From: Plantago major
Lineage: Eukaryota > Streptophyta > Magnoliopsida > Lamiales > Plantaginaceae
DNA length: 64,000 bases
NCBI GenBank assembly: GCA_026545765.1
Contig: CM048841.1
Span: 90,225,419 to 90,289,418, forward strand
Reading direction: 5' to 3'
Below, piece by piece: positions 33,271 to 45,029 of this stretch. The notes under the pieces were generated by a model that was not told the DNA's origin, ran no database searches, and worked only from the letters and a program-made list of their open reading frames with translations. The position numbers and the translations under genes were made by a program. How positions within the stretch are numbered: the first letter of the stretch is position 1; the number at the start of each line of letters is the position of its first letter.

Positions 33271-34860
33271 AGTCAAGCATTGGATATACGAGCATTAATA
33301 AGTAAGTGTTTATACATGTATTATTATTCTATATCATTTAGCTGTCACAAATAATCAAGTACGTACTTCGTATGCCAGCTTTTATTTGTAACCCACTTCG
33401 GTCACAAATAACCTGTTTTATACATTTTTATTCTCCAACATTTTGTGACAACATGGGGTCACATGTAACGTTTTTTTATTTATATATAAATTGCTAATTT
33501 TGATTTATCAGTAAAATATTTGGTTTGTAATATTTATTTTGTGACCTCAGGCTGTCACACTAGATGGATTAAAATATTTTAATTAGTACCATGTTTATTT
33601 AATTGTACAATATTAATTTGTTGGGTAACTAGAAAATTAATTATATACTATTGTTAGTAAAAAGAAGCAAATATAGAAATGCAAATATTTTCTTTTTATA
33701 GAATTTGTTATCTATTTACAAGTATATATATATATACCATATGTTATTAACATTACATGTAAAAATTACATATATATCAATCATATCAACAAAATTCACT
33801 AATTTGACTATGAACTATAATAAGTAGCTACAAGTTCAATAAGAAAGAGATGTCTTGTGTCTTGTAGCAAACTTCTACTCCAATTCCTTCCAAAATCTGA
33901 AGAAAAAAAAAAAGGAAATTAATTAGAACAAGATATAGTAAAAAGAAAATGAGCAAAGAAGAAGATAGTAAAACACAATGTGTAAAGTTCAATGAAATTT
34001 GTAAATGAATGTGTAATGTTAATTACCTCAAATTGGAGCATAATACCTACAAATAAGAACACATATACAATACCTTAGTGTTGTTACTTGGACAAGTAGA
34101 ATTTGAGGAATTAAATTAAGAACACATAACAAGCATATGATTGTAGAAATAATTCCATAGATGTATAATAATGGAAATTAATTAAAATAGATACATGGAA
34201 GAATTAGAGAAAATTAAGATGAGAGTACTCACTGGAGAAGAAGGTGAGGAATGGAAGAATGAAGGTCACTGGAATGAAATGAATCTGGAGGAACGGATAT
34301 ATATGAAGCTGGAAAATATATTGTATGACCGTTTGCTGTAACAGAAGTCTAGTGAATAAGCGGGATATCAAAATTTTGAAATATTTCAGTGTTTCTATAT
34401 CAGCAAACGGACACACAACGAAATTTAATGGGGGGAATTATTTTCTGTGACCCCACGCGATCACATAACCAAAATTAAGGGGGGAAGATTCTACCGTTTG
34501 AACCAATTTGCATGTGTGACCGCCATCTGTAATAAGAGTAGGTAATCGGGAACATTCCATTGTGTGTGACTAGTTACTCTAGTACCATAATTTAATTTTG
34601 TAGTAATAAATTGTTGAAGTAATAATTATTCAATAGTTTCAGTAATTACTATAATTTATAGAAATAATTGTATATAATTAAGTTAATAGTAATATATAGT
34701 ACCCGGTATTTATTTAGTGATAGTAGTATAATTTAATTTCATAACAACTTCAGTATTAGTATTTATTATATTATATTTTGTGATAGTTAGCCGTTACAAA
34801 AATATATTATTAGTGACAGTCAACCTGTAACATAAAGTATAATAATTAGTTTATATATAT
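33271..34860. other. CACTA-2 left noncoding region
   Basis: AT-rich, with further isolated 'ctgtcacaa'/'tgtgacc' words (33345, 33395, 33450, 33540, 34440-34530). No reading frame I can support. Confidence 0.5.
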
Positions 34861-34934
34861 ATGTGTCCAGTTAGAAACGTATCATATTCGGGTGAATTAT
34901 CTTTCATCGAGATCACATCAAAACAAATTATATC

Positions 34935-35220
34935 ATCCGAAGGTTTTCATCAACATTCAATCACAATCTCACCACTTATATTACCTTCTCCTGAAATTAC
35001 TTCCCAATATTATACTGTCATTTGTGGAGTTTGTAATCGACGGTACTCATTTCAATCACAATCTCACCACTTATATTACCTTCTCTTGAAATTACTTTTC
35101 ACTCTTTAATTTTACTTTCTTTTGTGTAGCTTGCAATTGTCATTTGTGGAGTTTGTAATCGACGGTACTCATTCGATCACAATATCACCATTTGTGCAGC
35201 TTGCAATTGACAGTACTCGG
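34935..35220. repeat. Imperfect tandem repeat, about 110 bp, 2-3 units
   Basis: 'caatcacaatctcaccactta', 'attaccttct' and 'catttgtggagtttgtaatcg' recur in order from about 34958, 35050 and (partly) 35140-35200. The apparent reading frames here follow from the repeat and are not genes. Confidence 0.75.
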
Positions 35221-35284
35221 TCGAAGGTATGTTTTAATACACGTTATTATATTTGTAAGCTTTACATTATTCTTATTAAGATTC

Positions 35285-35287
<3 letters not shown>

Positions 35288-35317
<30 letters not shown>

Positions 35318-35346
35318 TGTTGTTGTTGTTGTTGTTCTTGTTGTTG
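35288..35346. repeat. (AGT)n(TGT)n microsatellite
   Basis: About 10 AGT units followed by about 7 TTG/TGT units. Confidence 0.95.
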
Positions 35347-36129
35347 TGGAAGTATCATAATTATGAATGTTTATTTACTACTCATATTTATAGCAATCAA
35401 AAACCTTGTGTATTATTTGCAATATAAGTTGGAAAAACTTAATTTATATGATACATGAGTTATAAATTGGGTAAGAGAACATATTTAGGAGTATAATAAT
35501 ACATCATATTAATTGAGTTAAAATCAAGTTTGAGACTATAACTATGATTCGATAATTTTCAATCCTGTAAATTATAATTGCATATAATTATTTATTAATG
35601 ATGGCATACAAATTTATATTAGAATGCTCAAACATGCAAATATTTTAATGTAGCTACATATTTTATAAATTATAATTTCATATTATTTAATTTATAAGAA
35701 AAATTCATGAAGTGTAGTCCAAAAGAGAGCATATGTGTAACTACGTATACTAATATTAGTTGAAGTAAAGCCAATTTTTTCAAAAATAAAGAACTACTAA
35801 TTGTGTTTTATTATATTGATTCTTTTTTTACAAAGAGACCATGGGTTTTAGATTTAGAGTAGATTTGGAACAATAGAACTTGTCTTATTACTCCAAAAAC
35901 AATGTTAGTACATTTAAGGGCTGATGAAATCCAAGCCCAACACTAGCTATGTAACAAAAATAACAAAGTAAAACATGCTGCTAATCTATGAATGTCAAAA
36001 TCAAATCCGCAAGTTTCCGAGCACACTGCCGGATCCGAGCCTTGTGTGTCGAAATAAATACTTCTTGTTGGTCCCAAGGTTTCTGCTGGAATATGATCGC
36101 ATTTCTAACCGCCCATATGTGATATCTTT

Positions 36130-36933
36130 TTACCAAAGATCTGTAAACGCATAGGCTCTACGACCCTTTCCCTTGGCACATAGGCGACACCATCGGAGGA
36201 GTTGTTGCCATGTACTTAATTGAGGGGTCACCACTTGCATCCAGTTCAAAGCACGTCTCATGATCGTAAATGTAATTGGACATTGAAAGAATAAGTGATC
36301 CATGGACTCCATCTGATTACAAAACATACACTGTCCATCCGTCTCAATGCCAAACCCTGCTAGTCGATCTTTTGTAGCTAAACGCCTATGCAAAGCCAAC
36401 CACAGGATAAATCGAGCCTTCGGGTGAGCTAGGTTCCTAATGATCAAGTCACACCATTCCACCTTCTCCATATGCCCCCGGAAAAAAGCATATAGTTTGC
36501 GAACCTGAAATCGTGGCATAACAAGCTGCCCTAACCACTCCGGAGAATCCTGAACCCGTTCACGCAATTGGATCATCACTTTTATAATCGAAGAACTACA
36601 CATCGGAGCCACCCAATGCTCCACAGGTTGAGTCTTGATGTAGTAACTGTGAATCCAGCGAACCCATAACGAATCCGCCTTCGTTTGGATCTTCCATAAA
36701 AGCTTGTATATCAGGGATTTATTCCATTATGGGAGAGAGATTATGTTCAGTCCTCCACAACTACGAGGAGCACAAACTTGTTCCCAGGAGACTAATGCCT
36801 TACGGTAATTGCCATCTTTTCCGCTCCATAGAAAACTCCGACAAATACGCTGAATGTGTTCCAGGATTTTGTTTGGAAACGGAAAAACCTGGAGCCAATA
36901 AGCTGTAATCGATGTGATAACATCATGCAGCAA
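36130..36933 (-). pseudogene. LINE ORF2 C-terminal part with zf-RVT domain
   Basis: The minus-strand frame 36727-36933 encodes the post-RT thumb with SFLWSGKDGNYRKALVSW and ending CGGLNI. A frame change follows, then 36130-36624 with VEWCDLIIRNLAHPKARFILWL and CMFCNQMESMDHLFFQCP. That is the zinc-binding reverse transcriptase domain (zf-RVT, PF13966) with its C-x2-C...H-x4-C pattern. It normally ends L1 ORF2 proteins in plants, sometimes followed by RNase H, which is absent. Confidence 0.85.
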
Positions 36934-39252
36934 GGATTAGCGCCATTCATGGCCGAAACTCCCCCGAAGAAGACTTTTGTCTTTACCACGCTTGGCTTGA
37001 GGCCCGTAGCCTCCGAGAAGGCCTGAATCCGTGACACTAGAAGCTGGACCGATCTGGCATCACCACGAGAGAAGAGCATGAGATCGTCTGCAAAACACAG
37101 GTTAGTAATATGAAGTTGGTCACATTTCGGGTGGAAGTTGGTCACATTTCGGGTGGAAATTGAAGTCAGGTATATGTCTAAGTTTCTGTAAGCATCGATG
37201 GAGATATTCCATGACTAGCACAAACAAGTAAGGGGAGAGCGGATCCCCCTGCCTCAACCTTCGTTGCGCTTTCAATAGCTTCGATGGTTCACCATTAATC
37301 AAATATCTGTAGGACACCGACTTCACACAGGTCATAAGCCATCCGACAAATAGCTCCGGAAAGCCAAGTTCTCGCAGAATAACCTCTAAAGCTCCCCATT
37401 CCACCGTGTCATAAGCCTTATGTAAGTCCATCTGTATCATACACCTCGGGGAAATGCCTTTCCGCCCATATCCTTTTACAAGTTCTTGCGCAAGCAGTAT
37501 GTTATCATGAATGACTTTGCCTGGTAGGAAGGCAGATTGGCAATCGTCAACAATGCTATTAATCACCTTACCCAATCGCGGCATCGATATCTTGGAGATG
37601 ATTTTATAAACAGTAGTACAGCATGCAATAGGTCTCATATCCTTGACTTTAACCGCTTCCGGAGACTTCGGAATGAGTGTGATCATAGTGCAATTCAGTG
37701 CTGGGTATAATGCAGAAGTGCTGAAGAAATCCATTACCGCATCATAGACATCTCTCCCGATCGTATGCCAGGCCTTCTTGAAAAAGAAAGCATTAAAGCC
37801 ATCCACTCCTGGAGCTTTTAAATCCCCGATGTCTTTCAGAGCTGCATCCACCTCCGCAAGAGAAACTGGTCGGATCAACCAGGTGCGGTCTTCATACCCC
37901 AACCGCTTTCCATCTTGCAGTGCATCAATGTCGATCCCTTCACAGCGGGGAGCTGCCCTTCCAACCAAATTCGAATAGAATCCCAAAATTTCTGCTTCAA
38001 ACTCTCTACCTGTCGTAAGGATATTGCCCTCCTCCGTCTCCAATCTGCGCAAGCCAACACGCTTATTTCTTTCCTTAACTTGGGCATGGAAAAAGGAAGT
38101 ATTACCATCTCCAAATTGTATCCAATCAATTTTGGCTCGTTGACGGAGGTTTTGTTCTTCGATTTCAAGCCACTTCTCAAGCTCCATTGCATCCTCACGA
38201 ACCTGTTGGATCAGATTAGTATTAAACCTATCCTGCCGGAGTGCTTCTTGGCGATGATGTAAACATTCCCGTGAGTTAGCAACCATACGGTTAGCCCCTC
38301 GAACCTGCTGACTAAGGCGACGCATCACAGGTTGTAATCTTTTCAATTTCTTCCATAGCCTCTCTTGCGGATCCCCGGCAGCCCATCTTCTCCACGAAAC
38401 AAGCAACTGTGAAGGGAAATTCGAGCACTGCACAGTGCTATTCAAGAATCGGAAAACCGACCTCCTAGGTGGCTGTGCAATAAAGTTGCGAAGCCTCAAA
38501 GGCGAATGATCAGAAAGCCCTGGAGTTAAAAGTGCGATGCTCAAATTCGGATTCTCCTGGAACCACTCAGCATTCCCCATGGCCCGATCAATCCGAGAAT
38601 ATATGACACCATGCGTATGCTTGTTAGACCACGTAAACTGATCACCCATCATTTGGACTTCAAACAATCCAACATCATCCATAAGTTCCACCAGATCCCT
38701 GAATTCATGCTCAACCACCGGATTACCTCCAATGCGATCACCATAGGTAAGCACATTATTGAAGTCCCCAATACACAACCATTGCTCCCGAATGCCACCC
38801 GCCAGATTTCGTATTTCCTGCCACAAACGGAGCCGGTCCGTCAACTGATTATGCGCATATATAAAAGTGAGGAGTCCTCGATTTACTCCCTCCGCGTCAA
38901 ACCATCTACAGTGCAACAACTGATCAGTGCAACTAATATATTCAATTTGCACCTTGCTCGGATCCCACAGTACCCATATGCGACCAAGCACGTGAGCCGA
39001 ATAATTATCCAAATAACTCCACCTGTTCCCCAACTTCCGCCTTATACGTTCCTTATTTTCCGACTTCACTCGAGTTTCTACAAGGCCTGCTATACTAATG
39101 TTCCATTCCAAGAGACGGAAGCCAATCTCCGTATGTTTAGCAGCCTTATTTAGCCCCCTAACATTCCTAGTGCTATTCGACGCAGATTCGGTCCTCACCG
39201 GAACCAGAACCAGTCTCAAGGGGTGCAAAAGCATTACGAATGTCCAATCCAT
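36934..39252 (-). pseudogene. LINE ORF2: endonuclease and reverse transcriptase
   Basis: Read on the minus strand: NVRGLNKAAKHTEI and LVETRVK (endonuclease start), LCIGDFNNVL and LSDHSPLRL (catalytic endonuclease motifs). Then come the RT blocks: PKSPEAVKVKDMRPIACCTT, QSAFLPGKVIHDNILLAQEL, MDLHKAYDTVEW with the first catalytic Asp, and LRQGDPLSPYLFVLVM. The FADD motif needed for catalysis is in another frame (about 37080-37100). A 22-bp tandem duplication at about 37112-37157 causes the shift. The true ORF2 start is probably near the NVRGLNK motif at about 39165; the residues before it are unlike the family. Confidence 0.92.
37112..37157. repeat. 22-bp tandem duplication inside LINE reverse transcriptase
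   Basis: 'gttggtcacatttcgggtgg' with the next two bases is repeated immediately. 22 is not divisible by 3, so it shifts the RT frame just before the FADD motif. Confidence 0.9.
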
Positions 39253-39476
39253 TATCCTCCTGTCGTCTAGCTAGTTTCCGAGGTGAGCCACTCCTCGTAG
39301 GCGACCAGCCTTCTGAATCTGTCTCACGTGGTCCCGAAGGTTCTGGATTATTTCCTCGGGCGTTATCTGTCGGACTCTCAATTGATGTAGGCAGGGGTCG
39401 TATTGTGACACTATCCACACGTGGCAAGAACGATTGCTTACTGTAGCAACCTGTGCTCGTGTCCGCTACGCCCCTG

Positions 39477-40232
39477 TTAGCTCGGTCCAGTCAAGGTCTC
39501 ATGTTGTCGCGTCGGTTGTCTAATATCCTGTCCCACATGATCCCTCTCCTTGTCAACACACGAGTGCCCAGCAGATTGGCACTTATGGCAAAACAACGGC
39601 TTCCACTCATATTCCACAACCTGCTTGATAATCTTATTTTGCTTATCCTTGATAAGGACATAATCCCGAAGCTCCTGTGTAATATCCACCTCAATTAAAA
39701 TCCGCGCATACGAAACCCGCAGCTTTTTCGCCGTACATTCATCAGTGAAAAGCGGTTGACCAACTACACTTGCAATTTTACTCAAACTTTTAGGTCCCCA
39801 CAGGTACAGAGGTAGTTGTGGAAATTTAACCCATATTTGTGCCACCCTAAGTTTATCCTCCTTCAATGCGAAATCCCTAGTCCAAGGTCTAATTATCATA
39901 GGTCTGCCATAGATGTAGTAAGGTCCTCCCTTCTCAATGACTTTCCGGTCCTCTGCAGAGTGAAATCTAATAATGAAGAAACCCTCCTCATTGTAATAAA
40001 GCTCAGGTAAGGTAACGGAGTTCCATACTTTAATCATAAAATTTTTCACTGCGTTCATCGAGAGGGAATTATCAGCAACATACATAATGAGCGAGTTCTG
40101 CCAGAACTCCAGCTCCGATTCAATGTCCTCATCCTCAATCTCCACTACAGTCTCACCCTCAACCACAGGCGGAGGACAGAATGGAATAGTCAAACCACGA
40201 TCTTTGAATCGATTTCCGCGAATAATATCCAC
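39477..40232 (-). CDS. LINE ORF1: DUF4283 / zinc-knuckle nucleic-acid-binding protein
   Basis: A 251-residue minus-strand frame. Residues about 45-190 match the plant LINE DUF4283 domain (FWQNSLIMYVADNSLSMNAV, GFFIIRFHSAEDRKVIEKGGP, LRVAQIWVKFPQLPLYLW). Residues about 210-225 are WKPLFCHKCQSAGHSC, a CCHC-type knuckle. ORF1 proteins of plant L1 elements bind the element RNA. The frame ends soon after the knuckle; a Pro/Ser/Arg-rich tail in another frame (39173-39427) looks like its lost C-terminus. The first codons (MDIIRGNRF) may follow a longer original N-terminus. Confidence 0.85.
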   Translation of the reverse strand: MDIIRGNRFKDRGLTIPFCPPPVVEGETVVEIEDEDIESELEFWQNSLIMYVADNSLSMNAVKNFMIKVWNSVTLPELYYNEEGFFIIRFHSAEDRKVIEKGGPYYIYGRPMIIRPWTRDFALKEDKLRVAQIWVKFPQLPLYLWGPKSLSKIASVVGQPLFTDECTAKKLRVSYARILIEVDITQELRDYVLIKDKQNKIIKQVVEYEWKPLFCHKCQSAGHSCVDKERDHVGQDIRQPTRQHETLTGPS

Positions 40233-40394
40233 CCATGGAATCGGATTCGAAGAACCAGTAACAGGATGGTTTGGCTACTTATACTCCAATTGATGCGCAA
40301 TTTCATCATGTCGAATAACAGGGGTAATCGAATAACTGGTAAATTCCTAATGATCAAGATTTAGAGTAGATTTGTAAGATAGATAAGTTTATGT

Positions 40395-41511
40395 AACTAA
40401 GTATATTAATTGAAGTAAAACAATTTGAATTTTTTTTATTAAAAATTAAGAATTATTAATTGTGTTTAATTATATTATTTAATTTTTACAAAGAGACTAC
40501 GTACGATCTTAGTTTGATTTGCATGAGATAAAAGTTAGAAAAGAAAATATATAATTTTTGTTTACTTGTGTCGGTTGGCTAACACATAAAAACACAAATA
40601 ATCTTGAATCTGCTATAATTTTTGTGCACTAATGAAATTTGGCTTGGTGGGAAAAGTAATTTTGGTTGCAATTGATTTTGAATGGATTTTGATGGAGTTG
40701 ATTAATTTAATTGGAGGGAAAGTAATTTTATAAGTTGTTCAATTTATTTGGACTGAAATGGAAGAAAAAGAAATAACTTTGAATAATTTTGAATTATAAT
40801 TTTTGTGCACTTGTGACCACTAACAGTCACATAAAAACACAAATAATCTTGAATTTTGATTCTGCACTATAATTTTTGTGCACTTGTGACCAATAGCAGT
40901 CACATAAAAACACAAATGCTGAGATACAATTTTGCATGTAATTAATTTATATATTTTAAGTACATAATTAATGTTTATATTTTTTATTTTTTGTAGTTTG
41001 GGGGGTAAGTTTGAATATTTTGAATGTTATGTAACTTTTGAAATTGATTTTAGAGTATCTAATGTGCTAGTGGGAAAATGAAATTTGGCTTGGTGGGAAA
41101 GTAATTTTGGTTGCAATGAATTTTGAATGGATTTTGTGGAGTTGATTAATTTAATTGTAGGGAAAGTAATTTTATAAGTTGTTCAATTGATTTGGACGGA
41201 AATGTAAGAAAAAGAAATTAGTTTGAATACTATTTTAAAATCCAGAAGGAAATTAATTTAATTGTTCAAAGCATCATGTTAATGTTAATTAGAACTCACT
41301 CACTAATTAGGTTGTCTCACTAATTGATTGTTAAATTAAACTTACCAATTATGTTAATCCGCCATCATTACTTTATGGAGGAAACAATTCACACTTGTAT
41401 TCTTAATACCCCACTTGTATTTTTTTTTAAACTTACCAATTTAGTACTAATTAATGGTATATTTTATAATGATTTGACTTGTTTATTTATTATATTTTTA
41501 GGACATATACA
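40395..41511. other. CACTA-2 noncoding region with direct repeats
   Basis: A segment of about 140 bp ('tgaaatttggcttggtgggaaa' to 'agaaaaagaaat', in parts) occurs at about 40632-40772 and 41080-41220. 'gtgcacttgtgacca' with 'cagtcacataaaaacacaaat' occurs at about 40805 and 40878 and partly at 40565. No coding frame. Confidence 0.6.
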
Positions 41512-43848
41512 ATGAATGGTTTTAGGGAATTGATGTATAATAGGTGGGGCAATGACGGCCTTACACCTGAGTTTTTATTAGGGGTTGAATGTTTTTGCGA
41601 TTGGGCATTCACAAACCAGAATCAAGATCAAATTTGTTGTCCGTGTGTGAAATGCATGATTGTGATTGGCCTCCCCGTGATCGTGGGACGGTTACACTGC
41701 ATTTATACAGAAAAGGCTTTCGAGCCGGATATTATATCTGGGATCGACATGGGGAAGGTTATGGACAACAAGGCATGACTTATGATGTAGGAGGTGCGGG
41801 TCCATATTCTGCACATGTGAATGAACCGGACAGCACGTTTGAAAACGATCGAAATTTTGTGCAAGATTGGTTTCCACATCATAGTCACTACCAAGAAGAG
41901 CAAATGCCAAATGAACTAAATGATGATGCCAGGCATTTCTACGAGTTGATTACCACTGCTGACCAGCCTCTGTATGACGGACACAACATGTCACTGCTTC
42001 ACTAGATCACTGATGTTATGCGATTCAAGACGTCGCATCCAACAACACAGGCACAACTTGAGGATCACATACGAGGATGCAGGAGCATGGTCTTACCTCA
42101 ATATCAACATTCCATTCCCGATAGCTATTACAAGATGAAAAAGGTGATGTTGAAACTTGTCCTTGGGGTTATTAAATATGATGTATGTCCTGCAAATTGT
42201 TGCATATACTACAATGAATATGCTAATTTGAGGTCTTGCCCAATTTGTGGTCTCGAGAGGTACGAGGCGGTGAGTTATGGAGGTAAAACTGAAGCTCCAC
42301 GCAAGAAGTTGTGGTACTTTCCAATTACAAAGCGCCTGCAGAGATTGTACATGTCAAAGAAAACGGCGGAGCACATGACGTGGCATACAAACTGTCAAGG
42401 CTGGTCAGATAAAATGGTTCATCTTGCGCAGAGTGAGACGTGGAAAGGCTTCGACGTCGCGCACCCGGGATTCACAGCTGAGACTCGTAATGTGCGTATT
42501 GGCATTTGCACACATGGATTCTGTCCAAACCAGGGTGTGGGAGCAGCTTACTCTTGTTGGCCAGTTTTTATTACTCCATACAACTTGCCACCTGATCTAT
42601 GCCATGAGAGAGGAGTTCATTTTTATGAGTATGATGATTTCTGGTTCGGAGCCACCCGGGAATAAAATAGATGTTCTACTACGACCACTTATTGATGAGT
42701 TGAAATCGTTGTGGAGTGATGGTGCGACAACGTGGGATTGTATAAAAGGGGAGAACTTCCAGATGAGAGTTGTTGTAATGTGGACTATCAATGACTTTCC
42801 TGCTTATGGGATGTTATCTGGTTGGAGTACACATGGGAGATTATCATGCCCATATTGCCAGGGTGATACAGATGCATTTCGTCTACGAAACGGGCAAAAG
42901 CCTTGCTGGTTCGATTGTCATAGAGCTTTTTCTTGAAGCCCACCATCCCTTGAGGTATAATGTTGTAGATTTTAAGTATGGTAATGTTGTTGAAAAACTG
43001 ATGCCGGAGAGAAAGACTACTGCTGAAAATATGCGCTCCCAGATATTGATATATTGCAGGGGGGAAATATCCAAGGTTCGGCAAGGGTCACAATTGGAAA
43101 AGAAAACCAGCACTACATGAGTTGCCATACTGGTCCACGCTTCCGGTGCCTCACAACTTGGATGTCATGCATTGTGAGAAGAATTTTACGAGCAACGTAC
43201 TATTGAATACGGTTTTTTTATGCAGGGCCAAGTTCGAAAGACAATAAGAAAGCACGACTAGACTTGCAACTGCTTACTGGAAGAAGTAGTTTGTTCATGG
43301 CAAGCGAAAGTGCAAGAAAGAAGCCAAAGGCCGCATACACACTCACTATGGAACAAAGAAGAGCAGTTTGTGATTGGCTAATGGAGCTTCGATTTCCGGA
43401 TGGGCACGTTTCGAACCTGCAGAGTAATGTAAAAATACAAGGAACCATGATATATAACTTTAAAACCCATAATTATCATGTATTCATGCAGCGATTAATT
43501 CCTATAGCATTCAAAAAATTCTTGCCGGATGCAATCTGGGAACCACTCGTTGAGGTGAGCAATGCCTTTCGAGTGATATCTGGCAGTGTCGTAAGTGCAT
43601 CTGAAATGTATGCCCTGGAGAAAAATATTGTCAAGGTTTTGTGTAAGCTCGAAATGATTTTTCCTCTGGCTTTTTTTGACTGTATGGAACATTTGCTCAT
43701 TCACCGGCCGTATGAGGCCCGCATGTGTGGGCCTGTATTCTATCGTTGGATGTATCCGTTCGAGAGGTATTTATCTTCTTTAACCATTTGGGCATGCACA
43801 TATTTTATTGGTTCAACATTTGCAAGAAGAGGTATTTATCTTCTTTAA
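41512..43848 (+). pseudogene. CACTA-2 TNP2 transposase, interrupted
   Basis: ATG 41512 opens a transposase-associated domain: MNGFRELMYNRWG, FLLGVECFCDWAF, CCPCVKC; after a frameshift near 41655, GYYIWDRHGE. A TAG stop at 42003-42005 interrupts the linker. The same frame continues with the TNP2 core: KLVLGVIKYDVCPANCCIYY, CPICGLERYEAV, RNVRIGICTHGF, PVFITPYNLPPDLC. A second shift near 42600 leads to IDVLLRPLIDELKSLW, MWTINDFPAYGMLSGWSTHG. NLDVMHCEKN at about 43160 and, from 43264, DUF4218 (LCKLEMIFPLAFFDCMEHLL, FYRWMYPFERYL) follow. Order and length match a full CACTA transposase with four or more breaks. The expected DGFNPFG reads HGFCPNQ. Confidence 0.85.
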
Positions 43849-45029
43849 CCAAAGTGGATGCGGCCTCCACAATTCTACATTTGCAAGAAGAGGTGGGACA
43901 GTGATGAGGATATTGCAAAATCCATACATATGGCAAAAAATAGAGGGATGGTTTTTTATGACCAAAATAATGTGGTGTCTCGTGCACCGCCTACATGGTT
44001 CGGGGGGAACGTGAGCATGTTAGACCGCTGCCCCCAGATGGTTAGTGCATTTTCATTCTACCTCTATTATTGTCTTCTGTTTTAGTTCTGTAAATTCTGC
44101 TAGTTGTTATAGTTTATGGAGTTTTATGCAATTAAAGTCTTTTTAAAAATTCTCTACAAATATTTGTTAAACGTATTTCAATATTTTGCACTTATGACAG
44201 TTAGGAGAAGGTAGCTCGAGTTGTCTACAGCGTGCGAAGAAATTAAAAGAGCGGCCTGTTGAACCAGATGCGCTCATTGATTAGAACTTCCCCCTCGTTT
44301 TCAAGAACACCCACATAACCAATAGGAAAGAGCTTCGAGCGGCGGAAGAAGCAAGGGCACGTGCTGAGGCTACTGGTCTTGTAGGTGACAACGGCGAACC
44401 TATTGTCATTCCACAGGTGGAGGAACAATGGGTAAATGAACCATCACGGGAACTTTATGTAAGTCGTTTTCTCAATTTACTAATATGCATGATTATAATC
44501 AATTGAGCAAATTAACATTCATCGATAATGATTTAATTTATATATATGATTGTATGCAATTTGAAAATAGGAAGGATACAAACAAAAATCCCAAGAGTCT
44601 TCAGAGAGCATCGTGTCTGGGTTTAACCCTGAAATTTGGGGTGAGGTTGTTGGTGGCGTCCATCATGGTACTATGAGAGGTGTATCACGAGGTGTATTGA
44701 TCCGTGAAGCTGGTTTTGCTAGCACCGGCGGACGAGCTTTGCCACCACGACCTCTTACCACTTCACAGCCCAACCCAGAAGTGCTTAAGATGAAAAAGGA
44801 AATTAAAACTTTGAAGAAAGGTCAAAAGGAATATCAGAAGGATAAAAAGCAATCTACTAAGATTTTTGGGTTCATGAAGAAATGGATGCAAAAAAATACT
44901 ACACCAGAGGAACTTAGGGAAGTATTCCAGGAGAATGAGGCTGAAGCTGATGACTCCACTGAGGATGATGAGAATAAGGAGAATGAGTCTGGTGACGATC
45001 ATGATGATTGTGACGGTGGCACTTCTTGA
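43849..45029 (+). pseudogene. CACTA-2 second gene or transposase C-terminal exons
   Basis: Pieces at about 44213-44460 (AKKLKERPVEPDALI, ITNRKELRAAEEARARAEATG) and, after a likely intron, 44570-45029 (FNPEIWGEVVGG, then ALPPRP, a Lys-rich KKEIKTLKKGQKEYQKDKKQ coiled stretch, and a strongly acidic tail). A charged coiled-coil with acidic tail is common in the second CACTA protein. The 43790-43905 region contains a short tandem duplication ('acatttgcaagaagaggt'). Confidence 0.45.

Larger units (their letters stand above)
35868..40356 (-). mobile_element. L1-type LINE (non-LTR retrotransposon), 4.5 kb
   Basis: Flanked by an exact 18-bp duplication AGATTTAGAGTAGATTTG (35850-35867 and 40357-40374). 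On the minus strand come ORF1 (DUF4283 and Cys-His knuckle), then ORF2 with endonuclease, reverse transcriptase and zf-RVT domains. No poly(A) tail is visible at the 3' end (35868), and no RNase H domain follows zf-RVT. Broken by frameshifts, so not autonomous now. Confidence 0.93.

Noticed and set aside
35192..35458. Frame with Ser/Cys runs
   Set aside because: It is an artefact of the AGT/TGT microsatellite.
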